A DNA stretch of 64,000 bases from an uncultured Oscillospiraceae bacterium (GCA_934590325.1 CAKTOW010000009.1:1-64000); one strand, 5' to 3'. Shown: positions 7,823 to 17,116, numbered from the stretch's first letter. The notes: generated from the sequence alone by a model not told the origin. A program made the numbers and translations.

Positions 7823-7855
7823 GAATTTAGTAAGAATTTAGTAGGAGTTTAGTGG
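7823..7855. repeat. Three tandem 11-base direct repeats upstream of 8-oxoguanine deaminase
   Basis: GAATTTAGTAA, GAATTTAGTAG and GAGTTTAGTGG follow one another without spacing (7823-7833, 7834-7844, 7845-7855). The unit length is close to one helical turn. They lie just upstream of the Shine-Dalgarno of the minus-strand deaminase gene, a plausible operator position. Confidence 0.7.
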
Positions 7856-7896
7856 AAGAAAGCAGAAAAAAGTGGAAAGAGTGAGAAAAGGGTAGG

Positions 7897-7932
7897 AAAA
7901 AAGAGCAGGCCGCAAAGCGGCCTACTCTTTTT
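7897..7932 (-). terminator. Terminator of the nucleoside ABC transporter operon
   Basis: Stem AGGCCGC / GCGGCCT with flanking AAAAAGAG / CTCTTTTT around an AAA loop, located just after the stop codon of the last permease gene. Confidence 0.85.
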
Positions 7933-7941
7933 GTGCGTACA

Positions 7942-8934
7942 TCAACGTTCCTCGCGGAAGTAGGAGAGACCGAGGGACGCAGGGGGCTGATCCTCCCGCT
8001 TCTTACGCAGGGACACGATGATCAGCACCACCAGGGTGATGACATAGGGCAGCATCTTGTACAGCTCCTTCACGGCCATCTGACCGCCGGTGGGCAGGTA
8101 GATGTTCAGGATGTACAGGCCGCCGAACAGGATGGAGGCCAGGATGCTGACATTGGGACGCCAGATGGTGAAGATGACCAGCGCGATGGCCAGCCAGCCG
8201 CGGTCACCGAAGGCGTTGTTGGACCACACGCCGTTGGCGTAGTCCATAACGTAGTACAGACCGCCCAGGCCCGCGATCATGGAGCCGATGCAGGTAGCCA
8301 GGTACTTGTACTTGGTGACGTTGATGCCGGCGGCATCGGCGGTGGAGGCGCTTTCGCCCACGGCGCGCAGGTGCAGGCCGGGACGGGTGTGGTTCAGGAA
8401 GTAGGAGGCGCCCAGAGCCAGGATGATGGCCACATACGCCAGGAAGCCGTAGGACAGGAACAGCTGGCCGAACCAGCCGGTGCTGTTGGCGCCGGGCAGG
8501 GTGGTCTTGAAGAACACACTGGTGTTGGACAGGGCGATGGAGGGCACCTCGCTGTTGGTCAGCTTGATGAGGGAGCCGCCGAAGAAGTTGCCCACGCCCA
8601 CGCCGAAGGTGGTCATAGCCAGACCGGTGACGTTCTGATTGGCGCGGAGGGTAACGGTCAGGAAGCAGTACAGCAGGCCCATCAGCAGGGAGCCCAGCAG
8701 GGAGCAGAGGATGGGGATGATGACGGCCAGAAAGCCGTTCATGTTGCTGCCGGCGGACATCTCGTAGAAGAATGAGCCGATAACGCCGCTGATGCCGCCC
8801 ACGTACATGATGCCGGGGATACCCAGGTTCAGGTTACCGGACTTTTCCGTCAGGATCTCGCCGGTGCTGCCGAACAGCAGGGGGATGCCCTGCATGACCG
8901 CACGGGGGAAGAAGGATACAAAATCAAAACCCAT
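7942..8934 (-). CDS. Nucleoside-type ABC transporter permease (second subunit)
   Basis: A 330-residue membrane protein of the BPD_transp_2 family, like YufQ/NupQ of Bacillus. The N-terminal segment LLFGSTGEILTEKSGNLNLGIPGIM is the characteristic opening of this subunit, followed by about nine hydrophobic helices; GESASTADAAGINV is the conserved cytoplasmic coupling loop. It starts three bases after the preceding permease gene and ends at a terminator. With the two upstream genes it forms an importer for nucleosides or purine bases. Confidence 0.9.
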   Translation of the reverse strand: MGFDFVSFFPRAVMQGIPLLFGSTGEILTEKSGNLNLGIPGIMYVGGISGVIGSFFYEMSAGSNMNGFLAVIIPILCSLLGSLLMGLLYCFLTVTLRANQNVTGLAMTTFGVGVGNFFGGSLIKLTNSEVPSIALSNTSVFFKTTLPGANSTGWFGQLFLSYGFLAYVAIILALGASYFLNHTRPGLHLRAVGESASTADAAGINVTKYKYLATCIGSMIAGLGGLYYVMDYANGVWSNNAFGDRGWLAIALVIFTIWRPNVSILASILFGGLYILNIYLPTGGQMAVKELYKMLPYVITLVVLIIVSLRKKREDQPPASLGLSYFREER

Positions 8935-8937
8935 ACG

Positions 8938-10026
8938 TTACGCCTCCTTCTTGCTGCTCTTGCGCAGAGTAACCTTGTAGGTGATGAAGAACTCGGTAGC
9001 AATGATGAAGAACAGGATGATACCGGTCAGAATGTCGGCGAAGGAGTGGTTCAGGCTCAGAGCGCTGGCCACCTCGCTGGCGCCGCGGTCCATGGTCACC
9101 AGCAGCAGGGAAGCGGCGATCATGATGAAGGGGTTGAACTTGGACATCCAGGACACCATGACGGCGGTGAAGCCGCGGCTGTCCACGATGGTGGTGGTCA
9201 GGGTGTGGTCGATGCCGGCGGTCATCATAAAGCCCATCAGGGCGCACAGGGCGCCGGAGAGCACCATGGTGCGGATGATGACCCGGTCCACCTTGATGCC
9301 GGCATAGCTGGCGGTACGCTGGCTCTCGCCCACCACGGCGATCTCGTAGCCGTGCTTGCTGTAGCGCAGGTACACGAACATGAAGGCGGTCATGATGGCC
9401 ACGATGATGATGGGCAGCAGATAGGGGTTGCCCAGCTCGGGCAGCCAGCCGCTGCGGGTGGCCTGGTTGATGATACCGATCTTACCGGCGCCCTTGGGCA
9501 CCTCCCATACGATGATGAAGTAGGAGGCCAACTGCATGGCGATGTAGTTCATCATCAGGGTGAACAGAGTCTCATTGGTGTCCCAGCGGGCTTTGAAGAA
9601 GGCGGGCAGGAAGCCCCACAGGGCACCGGCCAGCAGGGAGGCCGCCAGGGAGATGATGATCAGCACGGGGGTGGAGACCTTGTCGCCCAGCAGGATCATG
9701 CAGGTGGTGGTGGCCAGACAGCCGATCAGGGTCTGACCCTCGGCGCCGATGTTCCAGAAGCGCATCTTGAACGCGGGGGTCACGGCCAGGGAGATACCCA
9801 GCAGCACGGCCACGTTGCGGAAGGTGACGCCGATACGGCGGGAAGAGCCGAACGCACCGTCCAGGATGGTGCCGTAGACGGCGATGGGGTCCTGGCCGGT
9901 CAGCAGGGTGGTGATCAGTCCGCAGAACACCAGGGCCAGCAGCAGGATGCCGCCGCGGATCAGCAGTGCCTTGGACAGAGGCAGCGTATCACGCTTGGAG
10001 ATATGAAACAGGGATTGCTTACGCAT
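8938..10026 (-). CDS. Nucleoside-type ABC transporter permease (first subunit)
   Basis: A 362-residue permease, like YufP/NupP. It begins with a cytoplasmic stretch, then about nine membrane helices; the mid-protein FRNVAVLLGISLAVTPAFK and MRFWNIGAEGQTLIG are typical of this subunit, and VVGESQRTASYAGIKVDR is the ATPase-coupling loop. It overlaps the ATPase gene by eight bases and is followed after three bases by the second permease, so subunit synthesis is coupled. Confidence 0.9.
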   Translation of the reverse strand: MRKQSLFHISKRDTLPLSKALLIRGGILLLALVFCGLITTLLTGQDPIAVYGTILDGAFGSSRRIGVTFRNVAVLLGISLAVTPAFKMRFWNIGAEGQTLIGCLATTTCMILLGDKVSTPVLIIISLAASLLAGALWGFLPAFFKARWDTNETLFTLMMNYIAMQLASYFIIVWEVPKGAGKIGIINQATRSGWLPELGNPYLLPIIIVAIMTAFMFVYLRYSKHGYEIAVVGESQRTASYAGIKVDRVIIRTMVLSGALCALMGFMMTAGIDHTLTTTIVDSRGFTAVMVSWMSKFNPFIMIAASLLLVTMDRGASEVASALSLNHSFADILTGIILFFIIATEFFITYKVTLRKSSKKEA

Positions 10027-11560
10027 CTGCTTTGCCTCCTTCCACGCGGGTCATCAGAGCGCCCACTTCGAGTTTATTGGTCTTGCGGCCGTCCACAACG
10101 CCGGAGACCTGACCGCCGCAGAGCACCACGATGCGGTCGCACAGCTCCAGAAGAACGTCCAGGTCCTCGCCCACGTAGACGACGGCGACGCCCTTCATCT
10201 TCTGCTCGGTCAGCAGGTTGTAGATGGTGTAGGAAGTGTTGATGTCCAGGCCGCGGACGGCGTAGGCGGTCATCAGCACGGCAGGCTGCTGGGCGATCTC
10301 GCGGCCGACCAGCACCTTCTGCACGTTACCGCCGGACATACGGCGGACGGGGAAGGCGGTGCTGGGGGTGACCACCTCAAGCTCCTGCCAGATGCGCTGT
10401 GCCAGCGCCTCGGGGTCCTTGCGGTCCAGGAAGATGCTCTTGCCCTTGCGCCAGGAGCGGAGCATCATGTTGCCGGTCATACCCATGGAGCCCACCAGGC
10501 CCATGCCCAGACGGTCCTCCGGGACGAAGCTCATGGCAATGCCGCTTTTGCGGATGTCCATGGGGTCCTTGCCGGCCAGTTCCTCGGGGGCGCCGCCCTC
10601 GGGGGGATAGAAAGTGACGGAGCCGGAGGAGATGGGGTACAGACCCGCGATGGACTCCAGCAGCTCGCGCTGGCCGGAGCCGGCTACGCCGGCCACGCCC
10701 AGCACCTCGCCGGCGTTGATGGTAAAGCTCACGTTGTCCAGACGCTTGACGCCCAGCTCGTCGAACACGGTCAGGCCCTCCAGCTTCAGCCGGGGCTCCA
10801 CATTGACGGGCTCGGGACGGTTGATGTTCAGGGCCACGCTGCGGCCCACCATCATGTCGGTCAGGGACTGCTGGTCGGCGTCCTTAGTCATGACATCGCC
10901 TATGTACTCGCCCTTGCGCAGGACGGCCACACGGTCGGACACGTCCAGCACCTCATGAAGCTTGTGGGTGATGATGATCAGGGACTTGCCGTCGGCCTTC
11001 ATGTTGCGCATGACGGTGAACAGCTTGTCGGTCTCCTGCGGCGTCAGCACGGCGGTGGGCTCGTCCAGAATAAGAATGTCGGCGCCGCGGTACAGCACCT
11101 TGACGATCTCAACGGTCTGCTTCTGGGACACGGACATGTCGTATATCTTCATGTCGGGGTCGATGTCGAAGCCGTATTTGTCGCAAATTTCCTTGACCTT
11201 CTGGCGTGCGTTGTTCAGGTCCAGCTTACCCTCCAGGCCGAGGATGATATTCTCGGTGGCGGTGAACAGATCGACCAGCTTGAAGTGCTGGTGGATCATG
11301 CCGATACCCAGGTCAAAGGCATCCTTGGGAGATGCGATGGTAACGGGCTGGTCGTGGATGTAGATCTGTCCCTCGTCGGGGAAATAGATGCCGGAGAGCA
11401 TGTTCATCAGAGTGGTCTTGCCGCTGCCGTTTTCGCCCAGCAGGGACAGGATCTCACCCTCATGCAGTTCCAGGTTGATGGCGTTGTTGGCCACCACGGA
11501 GCCGAACCGCTTGGTGATGTTCTCCATTTTGATCGCGCATTTGTTTTCCAAGGCTGTCAT
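10019..11560 (-). CDS. Nucleoside-type ABC transporter ATP-binding protein (tandem NBDs)
   Basis: A 513-residue protein with two fused nucleotide-binding domains, like YufO/NupO. The first domain is complete: Walker A GENGSGKTT, signature VSQKQ, Walker B ILILDEPTAVL. The second has the degenerate P-loop usual in the family (GVAGSGQRELLE) and a good signature (MSGGNVQK), but its Walker B region reads LMTAYAVRGLD where relatives normally have a QPTRGLD-type sequence. ATG at 11560 gives the family length; a GTG at 11590 is possible. A separate promoter precedes it. Confidence 0.88.
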   Translation of the reverse strand: MTALENKCAIKMENITKRFGSVVANNAINLELHEGEILSLLGENGSGKTTLMNMLSGIYFPDEGQIYIHDQPVTIASPKDAFDLGIGMIHQHFKLVDLFTATENIILGLEGKLDLNNARQKVKEICDKYGFDIDPDMKIYDMSVSQKQTVEIVKVLYRGADILILDEPTAVLTPQETDKLFTVMRNMKADGKSLIIITHKLHEVLDVSDRVAVLRKGEYIGDVMTKDADQQSLTDMMVGRSVALNINRPEPVNVEPRLKLEGLTVFDELGVKRLDNVSFTINAGEVLGVAGVAGSGQRELLESIAGLYPISSGSVTFYPPEGGAPEELAGKDPMDIRKSGIAMSFVPEDRLGMGLVGSMGMTGNMMLRSWRKGKSIFLDRKDPEALAQRIWQELEVVTPSTAFPVRRMSGGNVQKVLVGREIAQQPAVLMTAYAVRGLDINTSYTIYNLLTEQKMKGVAVVYVGEDLDVLLELCDRIVVLCGGQVSGVVDGRKTNKLEVGALMTRVEGGKADA

Positions 11561-11625
11561 CCTTTCTTTCGGCGCAGATGGCTGCAACACCTCGTAGCAC
11601 GCCGGGGATAAATTCCATACGGCTT

Positions 11626-11654
11626 ATTTTACCATACATGTTGAGCGTTGTAAA
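11626..11654 (-). promoter_or_regulatory. Promoter of the ABC ATPase-permease genes
   Basis: On the minus strand, TTTACA (11649-11654), a 17-base spacer and TAAAAT (11626-11631), downstream of the terminator of the binding-protein gene. Confidence 0.75.
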
Positions 11655-11766
11655 TCAAAATCAGCAAAAAATTTGTCAGGTATATACAAAGAATGTGAGG
11701 TTACACAAGAAAGAGTCATCCTCTTTGTGTAAATCGTCAAAACCGCGTGTGTGAGGGAAAAAGCAA

Positions 11767-11794
11767 GAGGTGGGCTGCCTGTGCAGCCCACCTC
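11767..11794 (-). terminator. Terminator or attenuator after the binding-protein gene
   Basis: Perfect 12-base stem GAGGTGGGCTGC / GCAGCCCACCTC with a four-base loop, followed on the minus strand by TTGCTTTTT. It would keep binding-protein mRNA in excess over the transporter subunits. Confidence 0.85.
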
Positions 11795-11832
11795 GTTGTG
11801 GTTCAATATGCAGTTCTTTGAGGGAACTTCAA

Positions 11833-13059
11833 TTAGAACTTAACGTCCAGACGGGTGATGCCGTCGATCTCCAGATCGAAGTAAGGAGCGGAACGGAACT
11901 CGGACTCGGAGAAGTAACCGTCGTGCACGACCTCGGTGTCGGGAGTGTAATCAGCATCGGTGTCGACATCGGCCATGTAGGAGGTCAGGGTCTCGCCCTT
12001 GACGGTGAAGGTGGCGGTGTCAAACACGTGCAACTCACCGCTCTCCAGCTTGGCCTTGGCAGCCTCGATAGCCTCGGCAGTGCCGGCGGCAGCCACGTCG
12101 GTGTTCAGCTCTTCCAGGACCACGGAACCGGTAGCCAGGGTGCCGGTCCAGTCAGCATCGATGGCGGTGCCGTCCATGACAGCCTTGATGGCATACTCAT
12201 AGTAGGGAGCCCAGTCGATACGGGAGGAGATGATGTAGGTGTCGGGACCGGCAGCCTTGGTGGAACCGTTGTAGGACACGTTGGGAACGCCAGCGTTCTG
12301 GCAGGCGGTAGGAGCACCGAAGGAGTCGGCGTGCTGGCTGATCAGCTTGCAGCCGCCATCGATCAGCTTCTGAGCGCCTTCCTTCTCCAGAGCCTCGTCA
12401 TACCAGCTGCCGGTGAAGGTCACATCCATGGTGACGGTGGGGCAGACGGACTTGGCGCCCAGATAGAAGGAGGTGTAGCCGGAGACCACTTCAGCGTAGG
12501 TGAAGGCGCCGACATAGCCCATCTTGGCTTCCTCGGCAGTGAACTTACCGGCCTCGATCATCTCGTTCAGCTTCATACCGGCAGCGATACCGGCCAGGTA
12601 ACGACCCTCATAGATGGAAGCGAAAGCGTTGTGATAGTTGGCCAGACCCTCGGTGTGAGCGCGGGTACCGGTGCTGTGGCAGAACTGGACGTCGGGATTC
12701 TCCTTGGCGGCGTCGATCATGTAAGGCTCATGACCGAAGCTGTCGGCGAAGATGATGTTGCAGCCCTTGTCCACCATGTCCATGGCAGTCTCGTAGCACT
12801 CCTGACCCTCGGGGACGTTGGTCTTCAGGATGTAGTCATCCTCGGTCAGACCCAGGTCGGCGATGGCCTTCTTGGCAGCGTTGATGAAGTTGAGGTCGTA
12901 GGTGGAGTTCTCATCATGCAGGGTGATGAAACCAACCTTGACCTTGGCAGCGGTGGCATCACCGTCGCCGTCACCCTGGGTGTCGTCCTTCTTCTCACCG
13001 CAGGCCACCAGGCTCAGAGCCATGACCAGGGCGAGGAGCATTGCAAGGAACTTTTTCAT
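11833..13059 (-). CDS. BMP family nucleoside-binding lipoprotein
   Basis: A 408-residue extracellular solute-binding lipoprotein of the Med/BMP (PnrA) family, which bind purine nucleosides. The signal peptide ends in a lipobox (LVAC, C20 the lipidated cysteine), followed by an acidic linker and the mature domain; VGFITLHDENSTYDLNF, FADSFGHEPYM and GVPNVSYNGS fit the family, though SYNGS is a less usual variant. AAGGAGG precedes the start. It leads the transporter gene set from its own strong promoter and a leader of about 110 bases. Confidence 0.9.
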   Translation of the reverse strand: MKKFLAMLLALVMALSLVACGEKKDDTQGDGDGDATAAKVKVGFITLHDENSTYDLNFINAAKKAIADLGLTEDDYILKTNVPEGQECYETAMDMVDKGCNIIFADSFGHEPYMIDAAKENPDVQFCHSTGTRAHTEGLANYHNAFASIYEGRYLAGIAAGMKLNEMIEAGKFTAEEAKMGYVGAFTYAEVVSGYTSFYLGAKSVCPTVTMDVTFTGSWYDEALEKEGAQKLIDGGCKLISQHADSFGAPTACQNAGVPNVSYNGSTKAAGPDTYIISSRIDWAPYYEYAIKAVMDGTAIDADWTGTLATGSVVLEELNTDVAAAGTAEAIEAAKAKLESGELHVFDTATFTVKGETLTSYMADVDTDADYTPDTEVVHDGYFSESEFRSAPYFDLEIDGITRLDVKF

Positions 13060-13082
13060 TCTTGTTTTCCTCCTTAAAATAT

Positions 13083-13243
13083 GTGACGCACGCCTAAAAG
13101 TAAGGCAAATTTTGACGCGCGTCTGAACAACGGGCGTTCGGCCCGGTATTCACGCAACTCACAATGACGTGGGTATTATACAGGATTCCACCGCTGATTT
13201 CAACAGAAAATGTGAATTACAGCAAAATTTCTTTGTGACGCAC
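13083..13243. repeat. Repeated GTGACGCAC motif around the binding-lipoprotein promoter
   Basis: GTGACGCAC occurs at 13083-13091 and 13235-13243, and a related palindrome, GACGCGCGTC, at 13114-13123. The copies bracket the promoter at 13175-13203. This is compatible with operator sites, but no regulator can be assigned. Confidence 0.45.
13175..13203 (-). promoter_or_regulatory. Promoter of the BMP binding-protein gene
   Basis: On the minus strand, TTGAAA (13198-13203), a 17-base spacer and TATAAT (13175-13180). The leader between start site and ATG is about 110 bases and contains no purine-riboswitch core that I could find. The rest of this 330-base intergenic stretch is AT-rich and holds no gene. 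Confidence 0.82.
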
Positions 13244-13357
13244 AAAAAATCTTTGTAAATCTTGTGCAGTATGCGGCAATTGATAGAAATTTCACGGTCG
13301 GGATAGCGGTTTCGGATACCTGTGAGAAGCAGGCGTTCTGCTTCGGAGACAGGGAAA

Positions 13358-13387
13358 GTCCTGCCCGCGGCGCACCGCGGGCAGGAC
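13358..13387 (-). terminator. Terminator after carbamate kinase gene
   Basis: Perfect 13-base stem GTCCTGCCCGCGG / CCGCGGGCAGGAC with a CGCA loop, ending on the minus strand in TTTCC. Confidence 0.72.
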
Positions 13388-13395
13388 GGGAAAAC

Positions 13396-14331
13396 TTACT
13401 GATGGATGCGGGTGCCGGTCTTGCCCTCGATGCCGTCCTTAGCCTTCTCCAGCAGGGTGATCAGGGCGGTGCGGCCAGCCTTGGACTCGGCGAACTTCAC
13501 CGCGGCCTGCACCTTGGGCAGCATGGAGCCCTTGGCGAACTGGCCTTCTTCCATGTACTTGTAGGCCTCGGCGGGGGTCAGGTCGTCCAGACCCTTCTGA
13601 TCGGGCTTGTTGAAATTGATGGCCACCTTCTCCACGGCGGTGAGGATGATGAGCATATCGGCGTCCAGCAGCTCGGCCAGCAGCTCGCTGCCGAAGTCCT
13701 TGTCGATAACGGCGGGGGTGCCGGTGAGCTTGCTGCCCTCACGGACGACGGGGATGCCGCCGCCGCCCACGGCGATGACCACGTGGCCGGCATCCACCAG
13801 CGCCTTGATGCTGGCCTTCTCCACGATGTCAAAGGGCTTGGGGGAGGGGACTACCTGGCGATAGCCGCGGCCGGCATCCTCCACCATGGTATAGCCCTTC
13901 TCGGCGGCGATGCGGTCGGCGGTCTCCTTGTCATAGAAGGCGCCCACGGGCTTGGTGGGGTTCTGGAAGGCGGGGTCGTCCTTGGAGACCACGGTCTGGG
14001 TCACGATGGTGGCCACGGGCTTGTCCATGCCGCGGCTGGCCAGCTCGTTGCCGATGGCCTGCTGCAGGTGGTAGCCGATGTAGCCCTCGGACATGGCGCC
14101 GCACTCGGGGAAGGGCATATCGGCCTTGATGGCCTTGGCCTCGGCGGCGGTGCTCAGGCCCAGGTTGATCATGCCCACCTGGGGGCCGTTGCCGTGGGCG
14201 ACCACGACCTCGTTGCCGGCGGCGATCAGGTCCACGATGGACTTGGCGGTCTCGGTGACCAGCTGCAGCTGCTCGGCGGCGGTGTTGCCCAGCGCGTTGC
14301 CGCCCAGGGCGATGACGATTCTCTTAGACAT
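13396..14331 (-). CDS. arcC: Carbamate kinase
   Basis: A 311-residue amino-acid-kinase-fold enzyme that makes ATP from carbamoyl phosphate and ADP. Family motifs are RIVIALGGNALG at the N-terminus, VVAHGNGPQVG, VVPSPKP, VIAVGGGGIPVV and DKDFGSELLAELLDADMLIILTAV (given as the conserved stretch near residues 200-220). Length fits. Here it closes a ygeY-ygeW-arcC unit, so the likely substrate is carbamoyl phosphate released by YgeW during ureido-compound breakdown, not arginine deiminase flux: no arcA is present. Confidence 0.93.
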   Translation of the reverse strand: MSKRIVIALGGNALGNTAAEQLQLVTETAKSIVDLIAAGNEVVVAHGNGPQVGMINLGLSTAAEAKAIKADMPFPECGAMSEGYIGYHLQQAIGNELASRGMDKPVATIVTQTVVSKDDPAFQNPTKPVGAFYDKETADRIAAEKGYTMVEDAGRGYRQVVPSPKPFDIVEKASIKALVDAGHVVIAVGGGGIPVVREGSKLTGTPAVIDKDFGSELLAELLDADMLIILTAVEKVAINFNKPDQKGLDDLTPAEAYKYMEEGQFAKGSMLPKVQAAVKFAESKAGRTALITLLEKAKDGIEGKTGTRIHQ

Positions 14332-14371
14332 AGTTCTTTACCTCTGTATATAGTGTCGTTGTCATAGAAAA

Positions 14372-14402
14372 GCAACAGCGGCGGCGCTGCCGCCGCTGTT
14401 GC
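14372..14402 (-). terminator. Hairpin after ygeW, possible partial terminator
   Basis: Perfect 14-base stem GCAACAGCGGCGGC / GCCGCCGCTGTTGC, followed on the minus strand by TTTTCTATG. It lies between ygeW and arcC and may reduce downstream expression. Confidence 0.75.
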
Positions 14403-14418
14403 GGAAAGGGGGGCTATT

Positions 14419-15612
14419 TTAGAACTTCTTGCGGGTGTCCTTGGTCTCGTCCAGTTCCATCAGGGCCTTGACGGGATCCTTCACCTGGGCCATGAAGATC
14501 ATGGCGGCGATGATATAGGGCTTGTAGGAGGCCTGCTTGTACAGGGGCACGATGTAGCGGTCGAACACGGAGTTGTCCACTTCGCCCTCGGCGCAGCTCA
14601 GACCGGTGATGTCGGCGGGCAGGCAGTGCAGATACAGGGCCTTGCCGTCCTTGGTCAGCTTCATCATCTCTTCGGTGCAGGCCCAATCCTTGTGCTGGGC
14701 GTTCTGGGCCAGCAGGCGCTTCTCCAGAGCGTCGATGCCCTCCTTGTCGCCGGCGGCGTACAGCTTGGTGCGCTCTTCCATGGCGGCGTAGGAAGCCCAG
14801 GACTTGGGATACACGATGTCGGCATCCTTGAAGGCCTCGGCCATGCTGTTGGTCTTGTGGAACTTGGAGCCGTACTTCTCGCAGTTCTTGCGGGCGACTT
14901 CCTCCACCTCGGGCATCACGTCGTAGCCTTCGGGATGGGCCAGGGTCACGTCCATGCCGAAGCGGGTGAACAGACCGATGACGCCCTGGGGCACGGACAG
15001 GGGCTTGCCGTAGGAGGGGGAATAGGCCCAGGTCATGGCGACCTTCTTGCCCTTCAGGTTCTCCACGCCGCCGAAGTAGTGGATGACGTGCAGCATATCG
15101 GCCATGCACTGGGTGGGGTGATCCACGTCGCACTGCAGGTTGACCAGGGTGGGCTGCTGCTCCAGGATGCCGTCACGGTAGCCTTCCTTCACGGCGTCCA
15201 TGAAGGTCTTCTGATACTTGTGGCCCTCACCGATGAACATATCATCGCGGATACCGATGACGTCGGCCATGAAGGACACCATGTTCGCGGTCTCGCGGAC
15301 GGTCTCGCCGTGGGCGATCTGGGACTTCTTCTCGTCCAGATCCTGCACCTCCAGGCCCAGCAGGTTGCAGGCGGAGGCGAAGGAGAAGCGGGTACGGGTG
15401 GAGTTGTCGCGGAAGATGGAGATGCCCAGGCCGGAATCGAACACGCGGGTGCTCTTGTTGCGCTCACGCAGGTCGCGCAGGGCGTCGGCCACGGTAAAGA
15501 TGGCGTCGATCTCGTCGTCGGTCTTGTCCCAAGTCCAATAGAAATCGGTCTTGTACATGTTGTTGATGTTCAGGGTGGACAGATGGCGTGCCAGCTCAAC
15601 AGTCTTGCTCAT
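14419..15612 (-). CDS. ygeW: YgeW knotted carbamoyltransferase
   Basis: A 397-residue member of the aspartate/ornithine carbamoyltransferase fold. The carbamoyl-phosphate site FRDNSTRTRFSF is at residues 67-78 and HCLPADI near residue 333; the insert GHKYQKTFMDAVKEG and the length match YgeW, not ArgF. The physiological substrate of YgeW is not settled, but genetics in gut bacteria ties it to anaerobic purine/urate breakdown. AAGGAG precedes the start; the gene lies 39 bases downstream of ygeY. Confidence 0.93.
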   Translation of the reverse strand: MSKTVELARHLSTLNINNMYKTDFYWTWDKTDDEIDAIFTVADALRDLRERNKSTRVFDSGLGISIFRDNSTRTRFSFASACNLLGLEVQDLDEKKSQIAHGETVRETANMVSFMADVIGIRDDMFIGEGHKYQKTFMDAVKEGYRDGILEQQPTLVNLQCDVDHPTQCMADMLHVIHYFGGVENLKGKKVAMTWAYSPSYGKPLSVPQGVIGLFTRFGMDVTLAHPEGYDVMPEVEEVARKNCEKYGSKFHKTNSMAEAFKDADIVYPKSWASYAAMEERTKLYAAGDKEGIDALEKRLLAQNAQHKDWACTEEMMKLTKDGKALYLHCLPADITGLSCAEGEVDNSVFDRYIVPLYKQASYKPYIIAAMIFMAQVKDPVKALMELDETKDTRKKF

Positions 15613-15651
15613 TTTCGTTCTTTCTCCTTGTATAGTTAGTGTGGCGGATAA

Positions 15652-17049
15652 TTACTTGATGTCGTTGCCGGTCAGCTCCTGACGGAAGCTGGTGGCGGAG
15701 CCGTCCTTGTTCTCGGGATGATACAGGCCGGGAACGGCGGCGTACAGAGCGGCGCAGGTCACCAGGTCCTGCTTGAAGGTGACCTCGTTGGGGGCGTGGG
15801 CCTGGGACTCGGCACCGGGGCCGAAGCCAACGCAGGGGATGCCGTAGCGGCCCTGGATGGACACGCCGTTGGTGGAGAAGGTCCACTTGTCGGTCAGAGG
15901 ACGGCCCTCGCGCTTGGAGGCGGCCAGCTCGGTGGGCATCAGGCGCTTGTCACCCCACAGGTTGTGGTGGGCGTCCACCAGGGCCTGGACGTGGGGAGCA
16001 GTCTCCTTGTTGATCCAGGTGGGGAAGAAGCACTCGGTCTCGTAGACGTGGCCGGTCCATGCGGGACGGTCGTACATGTACATGGAGACCTTGACATCCT
16101 TGGCATACTTCTTGCAGGCGGGCAGGTCCTCGATCTCCTTCAGGCAGGACTGATAGGTCTCGCCCGCGGTCATGCGGCGGTCAATGGAGATGGAGCAGCT
16201 GTCGGCCACAGCGCAGCGGGAGGGAGAGGTATAGAAGATCTGGCTGGTGGTGCAGGTGCCGCGGCCCAGGAAACGGGCGTCCTCGTAGTGCTCGGGGTTG
16301 AACTTGGGATCCAGCATCTTCACCAGGCCGTTGATCTCGGTGGAGCCGTCGGCGGGGTTCTCGTTCAGGTCGCGGACGTTCAGGATGACCTCGGCCATCT
16401 TGTGGATGGCGTTGTCGCCGCGCTCGGGAGCGGAGCCGTGGCAGCTGACGCCGTGCATGTCCACGCGGATCTCCATACGGCCGCGGTGACCGCGGTAGAT
16501 GCCGCCGTCGGTGGGCTCGGTGGAGATGACGAACTCGATCTTCTCACGGGCGTCCTCGGGACCGTTGAAGTACTCGTTGACGATGGACTGCCAGCACATA
16601 CCGTCGCAGTCCTCCTCCTGCACGGAGCCGACCACCATCATCTTGTAGCCCTTGGGCAGCAGATCCAGATCCTTCATGATCTTCACGCCGTAAGCGGCGG
16701 CGGCCATGCCGCCCTCCTGGTCGGAACCGCCGCGGCCGTAGATGATGTCATCCGTCTCGTAGCCCTTGTAGGGGTCGGCTTCCCAGTTCTCGATGTTGCC
16801 GATGCCCACGGTGTCGATGTGGCTGTCGATGGCGATGATCTTGTCGCCCTCGCCCATCCAACCGATGACGTTGCCCAGCTTGTCGAACTCTACCTTGTCA
16901 TAACCCAGGGACTTCAGCTCCTCGGCGATGCGCTTGACGACGCCCTCTTCCTCGCAGGACTCGGAAGGGATGGCAATCATGTCACGCAGGAACTTGACCA
17001 TGGCGGGCTTATAGCCCTCGGCTGCTTTTCTAATGGCTTCGAAATCCAT
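15652..17049 (-). CDS. ygeY: YgeY family selenium metabolism-linked hydrolase (M20-like)
   Basis: A 465-residue zinc-dependent hydrolase of the ArgE/DapE/M20 group. Metal-binding segments are [10 protein letters not shown] (about residues 75-84), the [13 protein letters not shown] stretch with a bridging aspartate, and QEEDCDG holding the catalytic glutamate. ATG at 17049 has GGAGG seven bases upstream; a longer reading frame exists but has no ribosome binding site. It is first gene of the ygeY-ygeW-arcC unit and is transcribed from a divergent promoter shared with the YheO-like regulator. Confidence 0.92.
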   Translation of the reverse strand: MDFEAIRKAAEGYKPAMVKFLRDMIAIPSESCEEEGVVKRIAEELKSLGYDKVEFDKLGNVIGWMGEGDKIIAIDSHIDTVGIGNIENWEADPYKGYETDDIIYGRGGSDQEGGMAAAAYGVKIMKDLDLLPKGYKMMVVGSVQEEDCDGMCWQSIVNEYFNGPEDAREKIEFVISTEPTDGGIYRGHRGRMEIRVDMHGVSCHGSAPERGDNAIHKMAEVILNVRDLNENPADGSTEINGLVKMLDPKFNPEHYEDARFLGRGTCTTSQIFYTSPSRCAVADSCSISIDRRMTAGETYQSCLKEIEDLPACKKYAKDVKVSMYMYDRPAWTGHVYETECFFPTWINKETAPHVQALVDAHHNLWGDKRLMPTELAASKREGRPLTDKWTFSTNGVSIQGRYGIPCVGFGPGAESQAHAPNEVTFKQDLVTCAALYAAVPGLYHPENKDGSATSFRQELTGNDIK

Positions 17050-17116
17050 AACGTACCTCCGCATAATTTCTCTGTTGCATACGTAAAAATAAGGCTTCTC
17101 TTTTTTTGCCATCCTT

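Noticed and set aside
13060..13180. Purine riboswitch before the nucleoside-binding lipoprotein gene
   Set aside because: The J2/3 TTTCTAC core and the P1-P2-P3 arrangement are absent, in contrast to the clear case at 20788.
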